Assembly: GCF_040954645.1 (NCBI RefSeq)
Contig: NC_092803.1
Location: 121,353,961-121,417,960 of the forward strand
DNA length: 64,000 nucleotides
DNA from: Diabrotica undecimpunctata
Lineage: Eukaryota; Arthropoda; Insecta; Coleoptera; Chrysomelidae
Direction: 5' to 3'
A program made the translations under genes and the position numbers. The notes under the pieces were generated by a model. That model did not search any database. It saw only the letters and a program-made list of their open reading frames with translations, and had not been told where the DNA came from. Shown one piece after another: positions 1-10,170 of this stretch (the first letter of the stretch is position 1; each line of letters opens with the position of its first letter).

Positions 1-899
1 ATGTTTTCCCTGTTCAATGCTTGTAGGGTTTTCTTCATTAAATTTGCTAGTAGTACCGCGGCACACAGCTCGAGCCTCGGTAACGTCGTTTTCCCTTTCA
101 ATGGTGCGACTTTCGATTTTGCTATCATTAGATTCGTTTTAATTTCTGGGCCTAATACCCTTGAGTAGATTACCGCTCCATATCCTTTCATAGACGCATC
201 TGCAAATCCATGCAGTTCTACTCTGTTTATCTTGCTTAAGTTGTTCCACCTGGGCAATGTTATTTTCTCCAGATTTACTAATTGCGCCTGGTATGTATTC
301 CACCTGCTTTGTTGGTTGCTAGTTAATTCTTTATCCCAACTGGTCTTTTGCTCCCATAATTCCTGTATGAACATTTTCGCCTGAATTACTACAGGTGCTA
401 TCCATCCCAGTGGGTCGTATAGTTTTGCTACTTCTGACAGTACGTGTCTTTTCGTTATTTTCTTTGCCGTCGTTATCCCTATTTTGAATGTGATTATATC
501 CTCTTTAGGTGACCAGTGTATTCCTAACGTTTTCCGTACTTCTTCTTGTTTGAATGCCTTCGAGTCTACGTTCCTCATATCCTCCGGTACGTTCTCCATT
601 ATTTTTTCTTCGTTGCTCAACCATTTTCTAAGAGTGAAACCTCCTTTTCTGAACAGTTGTATTAATTCCTTTTGGGCTGTTTCTGCTTCCTGTACTGTCT
701 CAGCTCCTCCTAGTATATCGTCTACATACATGTTTTCTTTTACAATTTTCGATGCCAACGGGAACCTCGCTCCTTCGTCTTCTTGTAATTGTTGTATTGT
801 TCTTAACGCTAAAAGGGGTGCTGCGGCCGTGCCGTATGTCACCGTCGTTAAGTTATACTCTTGTATGTGGTCCTTTGTGTCCTTTCTCCACAAAATTTT
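1..899 (-). pseudogene. BEL/Pao pol continuation: RT palm and RNase H, runs off left edge
   Basis: I translated this stretch on the minus strand in the same frame as the upstream Gag-protease ORF. It is open from the stop at 900-902 to base 1. It contains the RT catalytic box YVDDIL (about 713-727), the Pao-type block 'LYDPLGWIAPVVIQAK' (about 380-425), and the beginning of the RNase H-like domain (GFADASMKGYGAVIY, about 155-200). The C-terminal part, with integrase and 3' LTR, must lie left of the window. Apart from the single nonsense codon the reading frame shows no damage, so this is a young or only slightly degraded copy. Confidence 0.88.
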
Positions 900-3638
900 T
901 TAATATTTTTGGTCTTCTTCTGCCATTCTGATTTGTCTAAACATTTTTTCCAGATCCGCTGAGTATGCTACCTTATTGGATCTCCATCGTAATAGTATAT
1001 TTGTCAAGTCTTGTTGTAATTTCGGCCCTGTGTGCATAATATCATTCAGGCTTACTGCCGATGAGCTTTTGCTTGATGCGTCAAACACGGCTCTTATTTT
1101 CGTTGTAGTACTGTCCTCTTTTCTCACTGGATGATGAGGTAAGTAGTACCCATCTCCCTGGTTTTCTGCTATAACCATATGACCTTGGTTTTCATAATCT
1201 TCCATGAATTGTCTGTAATTCGCTTCTAACTGTTTGTCTTTTGCAAACTTCCTTTCTAGTTGCATCAATCTGGCGAATGCTTGCTGTTTAGATTCTCCTA
1301 ACTTTGCGACGTCTTCCCTAAACGGAATTTTTACTTCGTATCTCCCTTCTTCATTCCTTTTTACAGTCTGTCGATACAGTTCTTCACATTCTTGTTCTTC
1401 CACTGAGAAACTTGTATCCTGATTTACTTCTTCTAATTCCCAGAAGTTCTTTATTTGTACGTCCATTTCTTGTCTTGATATCATACAGCATACTTCTGCT
1501 TTTATATTCTCCCTTTCTCGTGCTATTCCCGAAACTATCCATCCTAGTTTGGTGTTTTGACTCAGGAGTCCATTACTTATTCTGTGCATCCCTTCTGTCA
1601 ATATGTAACTGTATTCTTTTACTCCTAGTAGTAAGTCTATCTTCCCTACCTTGTAATATCTTGGATCTGCCAGTATTGCATTTTTCTCGTTATAGTCCGG
1701 TAGAATTATATCCTTTTCCGGTAAATTCCTTGTTATCTTCGGTAGTACTAGTGCTTCTATTTCCATCTCGAAGTCACTTTCGTAATGAGTTTCGATTAAA
1801 AGTTTCATACTCCAGTTGGCTGTTTTTTCTCCTGACGAGCCTATCCCGGATATGGTCGCCTGTATGGGCTTCCTTGTTGTTCCTAGCGTCGTCGCAGCTT
1901 GTTCCGTTATAAATGCGCATTGTGACCCTTGGTCGATTAGTGCTCTCATTATGTGTGAATCTCCTTTCGCATCTCTTATGCGTACCACAGCTGTCGCTAG
2001 TAATGCTTCACCTTCCTTATGGCTTGCACAGTTTACTGAATTCTGCCCTCTTTGCTGGTCGTTGCTATTCCTAGGCCCATTGGTATCTTGTGTATTTTCT
2101 CGCCTTCCGTTATTTTGTTCTCTGGCGTTGTATGGATTATTATTTCCTCCTCTGTACCTATCAGCTTGGTACCCGTTTCTTCTATTGTTTGAATCTCTTC
2201 CATTTCTTTCTTGTGTTTGTTCTCGTTTCGTTTCATTGGAGTTTCTTTTGTTGCTTGTGTTTCCTTTTTCATAATGCAACATATGGTGGTGGTCTCCGCC
2301 ACAGTGTCTGCACCTATATTGTGAATAACATTGTTTTTCTTTTTTATGTGCTAGGCAGTTTGTACACAATCCTTTTTCTTTTATCATCCTGTTCCGGTCT
2401 CTTACATTGAGTTCCTGAAATTCTCTGCAGTTCGGTACTCCGTGATCTCCGTTGCATATCACGCAATGTGTTCTTGGTTTCCTAAGAGATCCTCCTTGCT
2501 TCTCTTGTCTTTTTTCTGACTCCAGCAGTTCCAGTGTCTGAAATCTTCGTTGTAAGAATGTTTGTGTCGATTTGTACGTCGGTATCTCTCTACTGTCTCC
2601 AATGTGGTTTTCGTACAGCCTCCTAGTTTCATTGTCCCATTTCGTTATGATAATTCGGGCTATCAATGGGCTCCACGCTTCCGTGTCTGTTCCTAACCCT
2701 CCTATGGCTTCCAGACTTTCGTGGAAGGTGTCATGTAGTGATTTCAATGCTCTAGCAGAAGATTCCTTTACTTCCTGCGCTAGTAGCATCCTGTCTATTA
2801 ATTTAAACAATATCATCCTTGGGTTCTCATACCTATCTTTTAGCATGTTCCAGGCCACTTCGTAGTTGGCCTCGGATATGTTTAAGTGTTGTATCATTCT
2901 GTTGGCTTCCCCTCTTACTTGAGTTTTTAGGTACTGCATTTTTTCTGCGTTTGATAACTGGTCGTTTTCATGTATTACTTTAGTAAACAGATCGTGGAAA
3001 GTTCTCCACGTTTCATATCTGCCTTCATACACAGGGATTTTTACCTGCGGCAATGTCACACCGTCCCTCCTCTGTGTGCTTTCTGGCCGTTGCATTCCTG
3101 GCCTTATTTTCTTTAAAACTTCCCTGACTTTCCTCTTTAGATGATTTATTCTCTCTACTTCTCCAATATCTGTAGCGTCCAGTTCCTCATTTACTGCTGC
3201 TTCAATCATTAGTGTATTCACCTTTTCCATGTATTCTCTTAACTCTGACTGCAATTCTTCATCCTCCTGCAAGTCTTGTTCATTTTCTGGCCGTAATAAT
3301 TCCTCGATTCTTTGTTTTCTTATCTGTATCTCCTTTACTTTCGGTGCTTTTCCTCTTTTCAGCACCCTTCCATATTCTTCCAACAGGGTTTTCCCCTCAA
3401 TGTATGTCTTAAATACCTGATCATAGTATTTTGTTTCAAAATATTTTTCTTTCGTTATACCCCCTTCTAGCAGCTTTTCGTGGTTATTTAAAAATTTTGC
3501 CCAATATTCTTCTAATTTTTCCTGTCTATCCCGGATGTATTGTTGATTTTTCCGAGATTGGGAATCCTTTTTTGTATTTGAAACGAGTTTCACTATTTCT
3601 GTTCCTATTTCCGCTTGCTTAACGTATAGACTCTCCAT
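900..3638 (-). pseudogene. BEL/Pao retrotransposon Gag-protease-RT (first 912 codons)
   Basis: This is the polyprotein of a BEL/Pao LTR retrotransposon, read leftward. From the N-terminus it has a lysine/glutamate-rich helical region (about 1-180), a DUF1759-type Gag core (about 195-370, with 'KIPVYEGRYETWRTF'), and cysteine/histidine knuckles (about 391-455, with CVIC and CRHCGGDHHHMLH). An Asn/Arg-rich linker follows (460-540), then a DUF1758-type aspartic protease (ALIDQGSQ at about 566-573) and the start of reverse transcriptase, including motif A (AYSADLEKMFRQI, Asp about 895). The frame is then closed by a UAA at 900-902, and the same frame continues as good RT sequence beyond it, so the copy is broken by one nonsense codon. 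The ATG at 3636-3638 is the first in frame and precedes a plausible Gag N-terminus. The family call is confident. Confidence 0.9.
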
Positions 3639-3844
3639 GATTATTTTAAAAAATTTTTACATTCAGCGGTAAATATATTAGACAATACTAAATGTACGTT
3701 ATGTATTAAATAAGTATACCTGTATTATAACACTTTCTTTTCTATCGGAATGTGCAATTTAGCGAAATATGAGTTTGACCTTGCCTGCTGTGCTATTCTT
3801 TGCATTGAGGTAGGTCAAGATGTAATCCACACACTCTTATAATG

Positions 3845-3906
<62 letters not shown>

Positions 3907-4274
3907 ATCAAAATAAATGAAATTATTTGCTACGTAATTATTTTAATTTTTCGAAATAAAATATTTAATTGTAATTAAAAGCAAGCTATATGTATGAACG
4001 TTTCTTTTTTCAAATTGTCATACAAAATTACTGTTTAGTTAATTATAGTTGTGAATGACGTTTATTTTTGTTTTATCAATTCTCTGTATTATTTAAATGG
4101 TATGCATTCTAAAGTACATTATTATACGATTGATAGAGTGGAGATTGTTGTTCTAAATTGTTAAATTGTAATAAAAAAAAAACTTGTTAAATTGTAAGAT
4201 TGTAAAAGTTGGAAGATTTTGTAATTATTCAAAAACTTACGGTTTTTTGTGTTCTTAGACGTTGAGGATCCTTC
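3639..4274. other. BEL leader / non-coding, no gene seen
   Basis: This AT-rich stretch lies just 5' of the BEL Gag start when read on the minus strand, so it is probably the element's untranslated leader. It holds a (TA)n microsatellite and short A/T runs but no ORF or motif I can name. Confidence 0.4.
3845..3902. repeat. (TA)n microsatellite
   Basis: Near-perfect TA dinucleotide run of about 58 bp with one early interruption (TACATA). Confidence 0.9.
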
Positions 4275-4615
4275 GCTAGTATGGCTCTCGGCTTTGGTAC
4301 TGCTCTCGGCTCTAATATGGCTCTCGGCTTTGGTACTGCTCTCGGCTCTAGTATGGCTCTCGGCTTTGGTACTGCTCTCGGCTCTAGTATGGCTCTCGGC
4401 TTTGGTACTGCTCTCGGCTCTGGTACCGCTCTCGGCTCTAGTATGGCTCTCGGCTTTGGTACCGCTCTCGGCTCTAGTATGGCTCTCGGCTTTGGTACCG
4501 CTCTCGGCTCTAGTACCGCTCTCGGCTCTAGTATGGCTCTCGGCTTTGGTACTGCTCTCGGCTCTGGTACTGCTCTCGGCTCTAGTATGGCTCTTGGCTT
4601 TGGTACTGCTCTCGT
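4275..4615. repeat. 18-bp tandem repeat array, about 19 copies
   Basis: An imperfect 18-bp unit of the form GCTCTCGGCTYTRGTAYB is repeated head to tail about 19 times. Alternating TTTGGTAC and TCTAGTATG variants make a 36-bp higher-order unit. It is GC-rich in AT-rich surroundings. Because 18 is divisible by three, several frames stay open and yield Ala-Leu-Gly or Ser-Ala-Leu repeats, which I do not regard as a real protein. It lies between the putative BEL LTR and Gag, so it is probably a leader repeat of that element. Confidence 0.85.
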
Positions 4616-4769
4616 TCTCCCGGGTCTAGTGGTCTCTCTCTGCTACTGAGGGTGTTGCTGCGTGGACTGTATAGGCTCTCTCAAACTTCCTTGAAGTATT
4701 CTGTTTCTCGATAGGACCATGAACAAATTCCCTTCGTTGGCTCAGTGAAGATGTTCGTTCTGTTGTAAT

Positions 4770-5185
4770 GGAAACACCAAATAATAGTAGCAGAGTTTAT
4801 TGTTGAGACGTACACTATGGGTGTAGACCCGGGATTACTTTGAGTAGAGACTGATGAAGTTGATCGTTGAAGACTATATGTTCGTTGAGTGAATATTGAT
4901 TGAATGCTTCTCTAGTCAAGAGATATTAGTTTTATATAAATTCTATTTGGGTCAATATTTTTCGCGTACCTAGCGTGATATGTGTATTTAATTTATGTAA
5001 ATTGTTTAACTTTGTCAGTACTTTTGACTGATGTCCAAATTATTATTTATAATTGACCAAATGTGTATGTAACCTAATTAACTACGTGTGTGTATTTAAT
5101 AACAAATAGATTCATTCGGTCTACTGGGTGATAAAATTATACTGTCCAATTTCGGATATGAATTATGAAGATTTGATATTGGACA
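4770..5185 (-). repeat. Putative BEL/Pao 5' LTR (boundaries approximate)
   Basis: Read on the minus strand, recognisable gypsy coding sequence stops at about 5186 and a block starting TGTCCAAT begins. This block has a TATA-like TTTATATAAAAC (about 4925-4940), an AATAAA-like signal (about 4800) and a TGGTGTTTCC sequence near 4770 that could be a primer-binding site. This fits a 5' LTR upstream of the BEL Gag. A 9-bp inverted pair (CTGTCCAAT at 5142-5150, ATTGGACAG at 5178-5186) sits at its outer end. The matching 3' LTR would be outside the window, so the call is an inference. Confidence 0.45.
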
Positions 5186-5752
5186 GGCGGCATGGTCGGT
5201 TCGGATTAAAAACTTTTTGCCAAAGAGGTATTGATAGAAGTGCTCTACTGATTTCACTACTGCTAGAAGTTCTCTTCTCGTGATGCAATAATTCCGCTCA
5301 GGTTTTGAAAGAACTTTACTAAAATATCCGAGGACTCGTTCCTGTCCTCCTTGAATCTGAGACAGCACTCCTCCAATTCCCACATTACTTGCATCTGTAT
5401 CTAAGATGAACTCTCCTTCTGGCAGTGGATACCCTAAAATTGGTGCTGTTATTAAATGCTTTTTCAAGGTCTCAAAGTCATTTTGGCAGTCTGTATCCCA
5501 GCGGTAATCTCTTGCTTCCTCTGTAAGTCGCGTTAATGGCTTAGCGATATCTGCAAACTTCTTAATAAACCTCCGGTAGTAAGTACATAGTCCAAGAAAA
5601 CTTTTCACTTGATGTTTGTCCGTTGGTACTGGCCACCCCTTAATGGAATCGATTTTTCCCTTATCCACGGCCACTCCTTCTTTACCGACTATATGACCCA
5701 TATAATTGACTTTACCTTGCAATAACTGGCACTTCTTAGGGTTTGACATCAA
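5186..5752 (-). pseudogene. Ty3/gypsy pol: RT thumb and partial RNase H, interrupted
   Basis: This continues the adjacent gypsy RT in another frame. It has the thumb/connection (NPKKCQLLQGKVNYMGHIVG, then 'SFLGLCTYYRRFIKKFADIA') and the RNase H domain (DTDASNVGIGGVLSQIQ, YCITRRELLAVV, LIRTDHAA). Immediately after RTDHAA the homology ends at about 5186, and the remaining 30 or so codons to 5096 look non-coding. The junction coincides with the TGTCC start of the putative BEL LTR, so I infer that BEL inserted here. The missing RNase H end and integrase may lie left of the window. Confidence 0.85.
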
Positions 5753-7116
5753 TTGGGCAGCTTTAAGTCGATTAAAAACGTTGTGTCCCCGAAGACGATT
5801 ATGTCATCTAGGTAAACCATGCATGTTTTCCGAGATAACCCTCTCAACACATTTTCTATAAGCCTCTCAAATGTCGCAGGAACATTACAGAGTCCAAATG
5901 GCATAACGTTGAATTGCCACATTTCAGATCCTGTGGTGAAGGCTATCTTCTCTTTATCTACTGGGTCCATTTCTACCTGCGAGTATCCAGACTTCAAATC
6001 CAAAGTAGAAAACAATTTACTTCCAGCCAATGTGTCCAATGTATCGTCGATCCGAGGCAGAGTATAACTATCTTTCTTGGTGACGTTGTTCAGCAAACGG
6101 TAATCCACACAGAACCTCGTCGTTCCGTCTTTCTTCTTAACCAGGACCACCGGAGAGACCCATGGGCTCGTAAGACGTTTTATCATCCCGTCTTCCTTCA
6201 TTTCCTGAACAATCGTTTCCGCTTTATCTCTTTTCGCCTGTGGTAATCGTCGAGCTGTTTGACGAATTGGCTTAGCATTACCAGTATCAATTTTATGCTT
6301 AACAATGGTAGTTCTTCCCGTCTTTCCTCCTTTCAGTACGAAAATATCATGATACTGCCGAAGAAATTCCCTTAATTTCCTTTTCTCAATCTGATTCAGA
6401 GACTGTCCAGCAACTGCAACCATTTGGTCAAATTTGTCGTTGGAATTATCAGATGTTGTCGTCTGACGGATTATGGATATCACAGGTACACAAGTTCCTA
6501 CTTTTGTCTCTTTCTTGATGGTTACTGGGTAGTCATTGACATTGATAAGTCTCACAGGAATTTCTTTAGCCGCAGTCACCAATTCCTTTCCAATTATGAT
6601 TCCTTGGCCAACCTCGTCGTCATGGTTCCAAGGCTCCATCATAACGGGTGTCCCTCCGTCCACAATTCCCTGTAGCCGCGCTACTATGATTGTTTCACTT
6701 CTCGCAGGCACGACTGTATCTTCTTTAACGGCTGCTTGCATAGTGTTGTTATCATGTGGATGAAGAAATACCTCCTCGTTACCAACTTTGATTACCTTAT
6801 TCTTAAAATCCAATTGAAATCCATGCGTATTCATTACGTTCATTCCTAATATAACATCCTCATCTATGTCAGCAACTATAACAGTATGGACAAACTTTTC
6901 TGCTCCAATTCTTAATTGTATCTGGATTTCTCCATGAATGTTGGCATTTTCACCCGTAGCTGTCCGAAGTCGCAACCTCGTTGGTAACAGTTTCTTACGG
7001 CTGTTTATAACTGTCGGGCGTATAATGGTTCTGGTCGCTCCGGTATCCACCAACAACGTATGCTTTTTACCATTTATTTCTCCATCTACATATACACTAT
7101 CTTCACGACATTTCAA
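5749..7116 (-). pseudogene. Ty3/gypsy pol: aspartic protease and reverse transcriptase
   Basis: 455 codons of gypsy Pol on the minus strand. The retropepsin domain is at the N-terminus (LLVDTGATRTII, DTGA at 24-27; ILGMNVM about 89-95). RT lies at about 300-445, with WVSPVVLVKKKDG, motif A FSTLDLKSGYSQVEM (Asp 373), MPFGLCNVPATFE and the catalytic YLDD at 435-438. Right after IIVFGD a small non-triplet deletion removes the usual linker, so the frame ends and the RT thumb resumes in another frame. The ORF has no ATG: its nominal start is a TTG, and the same frame extends upstream across the Gag stop. Gag and Pol were therefore probably one reading frame before an indel near 7140. Confidence 0.9.
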
Positions 7117-7124
7117 AGAAGCTA

Positions 7125-8207
7125 TTAGTATAAGAGGGTATTTGGAAAAGTTCCAGGTGCCCCCCTAAAGCCGACTCGTTCTGGTTTTCCTGATGGTGAG
7201 TTTCTTGATTTTATGGTCTTCGTTTTCTTGCATGTCATGCTTTTCATCATATTAACGAGCTGGTTAAGTTTATCTTCATCTCCTTCCTCTTTTACAGTCC
7301 TAACTTTACTGTACCCGCCAGAGGCCTGCGTAGCTGACTCGTATTCGAGGGCGGCGGATAAGACATCAACCAGCGTCTTGTGACGAGCTAATCGTAGTGT
7401 TTTCTGCATTTCATGATCACGAAGACCATCAATAAACGTTTGAACGGCCAACTTTTCCATCATGTCTTCGGGAGCTGTTGGATAAGCATTTCGTACTAAT
7501 CTGGCAATATCTACCTCATATTCTTGAAGAGCCTCATCTTTCTTTTGTCTTCGATTTTTAAGCTGTGCAGCTGATTCGAACTGTTTCATGTAGTTGTTCC
7601 ATGACGATTGTCCGTCGAAAGTTGGGACTTTCACATGAACAGAACCTCCACTTTCTTCAAATTTCGGCCGTATTTCCAACTTACATTTCGAATCGTCTTC
7701 TTTTGTCTCTACTGTCCCTGTTTCTTCCATCTTTCTTTCCATCTCTTTCATCTTTTCTTCGAAGGCCGACATATCGGCAGTATCTTGGTTTTTCAACGAA
7801 GATATTCTATCGTCGAGGGCGGACATCTCAGAAGTTACTTTAGAGATGTTAGCAGAAACTTTACTTTCCAGAGACGAAATCTCGTTAAAAACTTTGTTTT
7901 CTAATGAAGCGATGTCGCCGGAAACTTTCGAAATATCGCCAGAAACTTTGTTCTCCAATGATGCGATGTCACCAGAAACTTTGGCTACATCACCAGAAAC
8001 TTTGGCTACATCAGAAGAAACTTTCGAAGTGGACGAGAGGACAGCATCTTCAAATATATAAGTCTCTAGGTCCAAGCCTACTTCCTGTAAAGCGTTCTTT
8101 AGTCGTTGGACTAACTCAGCCTTTTTTTCGGTAGAAGCTAATTCTCTATCCTCGAGATGTCTTCTTAAATTCGTCACTGTGAGCTCATAAATCGTCGTCA
8201 TTTTCAC
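7125..8207 (-). pseudogene. Ty3/gypsy Gag with N-terminal SAP domain and coiled coil (copy 1)
   Basis: 360-codon Gag, minus strand. Residues about 5-40 match a SAP nucleic-acid-binding motif (LTVTNLRRHLEDRELAST, then KKAELVQRLKNAL). Residues about 60-150 are a repetitive coiled coil built from KVSGDIASLEN-like units. A retrotransposon Gag core follows (VKVPTFDGQSSWNNYMKQFE, then 'DMMEKLAVQTFIDGLRDHEM'). Compared with copy 2 at 48482-49846 it lacks about 65 residues in the Gag core between FESAA and QLKNRR, an in-frame deletion. No CCHC zinc knuckle follows the Gag core. The ATG at 8205-8207 lies about 10 bp inside a primer-binding-like site, as expected for a first ORF. The frame is shifted near its end relative to Pol. 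Confidence 0.88.
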
Positions 8208-8214
8208 AATTTTA

Positions 8215-8226
8215 CTTCTGACACCA
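8215..8226 (-). promoter_or_regulatory. Probable tRNA primer-binding site of gypsy copy 1
   Basis: On the minus strand the sequence TGGTGTCAGAAG directly follows the LTR terminus (...TTAACA, one base between) and precedes Gag. Copy 2 has TGGTGTCAGAGTG at the same relative place (48414), so the conservation supports a PBS. Confidence 0.7.
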
Positions 8227-8227
8227 C

Positions 8228-8477
8228 TGTTAAGTCTTTATTAATTCTAATTTATTGTTCTTATTTTAATTTACTAAAACACGATAATTTATATCAATTT
8301 ATTAAACCACTGTACAACAATTTATTTGACTAATAATTACATAATTTATCTATACGGACGTTATAATTTAAACGCGAGCGCAAGCTTCTTTTTGACTGAC
8401 TGCTTTCTTTAAAAGGTCCTGTTATATACCCAATACCGTTAGACTAGAAAAGTCGATGGCCCTCTCGACTAGACAGA
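8228..8477 (-). repeat. 5' LTR of gypsy copy 1 (outer end approximate)
   Basis: The inner end is TGTTAAG on the plus strand (…TTAACA read on the minus strand). Features shared with the LTR upstream of copy 2 are a TATATAA box, a GCGCTCGCG block, a CGTCCGTATA block and TTTTAATAAA-like A-rich repeats before the PBS. The outer end was placed at a TGTCTAGTCGAG start; it could lie further right (up to about 8570). Confidence 0.65.
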
Positions 8478-8575
8478 GCGGCGAATGGTCTCCAAAACTG
8501 GTATTTTTACATCGGCTCGTCTCCAGAAAGTTCGATTGTTGTTTTTATAGCGGAGGGGGACCCAAAAGTCGCTAT

Positions 8576-9080
8576 AGGAAAGATGGCAAAAATGTGGAAG
8601 AACTCTCAAATTTCACGAACTCGAAAAATGAGGTTGATGAACTGCTTAATATTTCCAATACTAACATACGGATGTGAATCTTAAGCACTACCACAAGCGG
8701 AAAGAAGAAAGATGCCATCGAATTGTTCTGTTGAAGAAGAATGTTACGAATTCCGTGGACCGATCACATGACAAATAATATAATTTTAAATGAGCTAAAA
8801 GTCAGCAAACGGCTATCCAAAGTCCATCTCCAACTATTAAAATTCTTTGGACATGTAATGAGAACCGACACAGAAAATATGAAAAGACTTATTATCCAAG
8901 GAAAGGTAGAAGGTCTAAGATCACGAGGAAGAACAAGATGGATCAATCAAATTACAAGAAATACACAAAAGACATTCAAGAGTTAAAAAAGAAATGACTA
9001 GAGACAGAGATCTTTGGAGACGGACAATACAGGATATCACGATGACCACTACACTCCCTTCGGGGAATCAGGATTGAAGA
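8576..9080 (+). pseudogene. LINE ORF2 C-terminal fragment (RTE/CR1-type)
   Basis: Conceptual translation across three frames gives the typical post-RT tail of insect LINEs: 'RLMNCLIFPILTYGCES', 'RRMLRIPWTDH', 'LQLLKFFGHVMRTDTENMKR', then 'IIQGKVEGLRSRGRTRW'. It then ends in the usual dipeptide-rich region with DRDLWRRTI. It is broken by at least two frameshifts. The longest open part is 8741-8986. No RT core is present, so it is 5'-truncated. Confidence 0.8.
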
Positions 9081-9089
9081 GAGAGGCAA

Positions 9090-9250
9090 CAAGTCCTAGT
9101 TCACTTAAACCGCCTTCGTAAACTTTATGAAACACTGTCCTACATCTCTTATAATTATGTCTACTATAATGATATTATCAGCGAATGAGAGAATTTGTGT
9201 CGATCCATTAAAGATGGTACCTGAGTGAACATTTCTTCGATCTAAGAAAA
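9090..9250 (-). pseudogene. LINE RT fragment (palm, FADD-like motif degraded)
   Basis: The minus-strand translation gives SGTIFNGSTQILSFADNIII, which matches the LINE pattern GTIFNRS..LAFADDI with the catalytic FADD degraded to FADN. It is a short, decayed piece in the opposite orientation to the neighbouring LINE tail. Confidence 0.6.
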
Positions 9251-10099
9251 CGTCGAAGTGAAGACGATTCCAAAGCTCTTTAGTGCTTGAACGTGCATAC
9301 GACGTTATTCAAGCCACAAGAAGTACAAGAACCGGCAATTATTGAGTGATGGCCTACTTTTTATCGAGGTAAAGAAAAGTCTGGCAACAGACTTATAATT
9401 ACCTCGCAGACGCCGGCTAACAGCTCGTAGAGAACGTTCCCTGGCCAGATAGATATTATCTTTGAAATAGGGAAAGACAGGGTTAATTCATTAGAATCCA
9501 AACGTTCTACGATCTGTCTTTACAATCTATAGTGCAACTTAACTTACCGATTAAACGATCGGTAGCACAACAAATCGTATCGTCTGTGGGCCTTTTAAAT
9601 AACTTTGACATGCCTGCTGCATTTATAAAATGACGGCTCCAGCAGTCGTGTACGTGTATGTATGACGGCTATAATCCAACAACGCGTTAATATTGGTAAC
9701 GAGCATGTGTGCTTGATTGTATAGTAATTTCCGGTCGCAGTCAGAATTTAGCCAATGTAGCAAAAAAAGATTTTCTAAATTTACTAGACAATTGGCACTG
9801 AGCACAGTGAACAAGGTATATCTCTATTATAAAATAACGTTCTCTATTTGTGATGATGCTGTCCTATATTTTATATCGTCTAAATATTTTGAGCATTGTA
9901 TTTATTAAGATCATCAAGGTGATTTCTTATTTAAAAGTGATATAGTACCTTTCAGTATGAAGGAAAATATTCAAGCAGCTGAAATAATAAAAAACTGTTC
10001 AAGGTTTTAATCAATTCATAGTTTTTTAATAGTAGTAGTCATCCAATAACTGTAAATGTTAATGGGTCTTATTTTAGAAATCTGTATAAAGAAATAAGC
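9251..10099. other. No gene recognised
   Basis: About 850 bp with scattered short ORFs (for example 9717-9908 plus, 9623-9814 minus) that match no pattern I recognise. It is likely old repeat or intergenic DNA. Confidence 0.5.
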
Positions 10100-10170
10100 A
10101 CCATCGTTATTAATTTTTCTTTTGATACTGGTGCTTCGAGTACTGCTGTGACAAGGTTACATACATATGT
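10100..10170 (+). pseudogene. Possible retroelement aspartic protease remnant (DTGAS)
   Basis: The plus-strand frame reads FSFDTGASSTAVTRL, resembling the active-site segment of a retropepsin (hydrophobic-DTGAS). No other protease or RT motif is visible nearby, so it may be chance. Confidence 0.25.

Noticed and set aside
900..902. Programmed stop-codon readthrough in BEL pol
   Set aside because: BEL/Pao elements normally have a single ORF, and the stop falls inside the RT domain rather than at a domain boundary. A random nonsense mutation is simpler.
1..3638. Many plus-strand ORFs opposite the BEL element
   Set aside because: They are shadow frames of the minus-strand polyprotein and contain no domains.
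4249..4649. Long plus-strand ORFs encoding Ala-Leu-Gly and Ser-Ala-Leu repeats
   Set aside because: They are the consequence of an 18-bp tandem repeat, which keeps frames open. Two overlapping frames are equally open and there is no coding signature.
10100..10170. A retrovirus-like protease gene based on DTGAS
   Set aside because: Kept only as a low-confidence remnant. No neighbouring Pol motif supports it.
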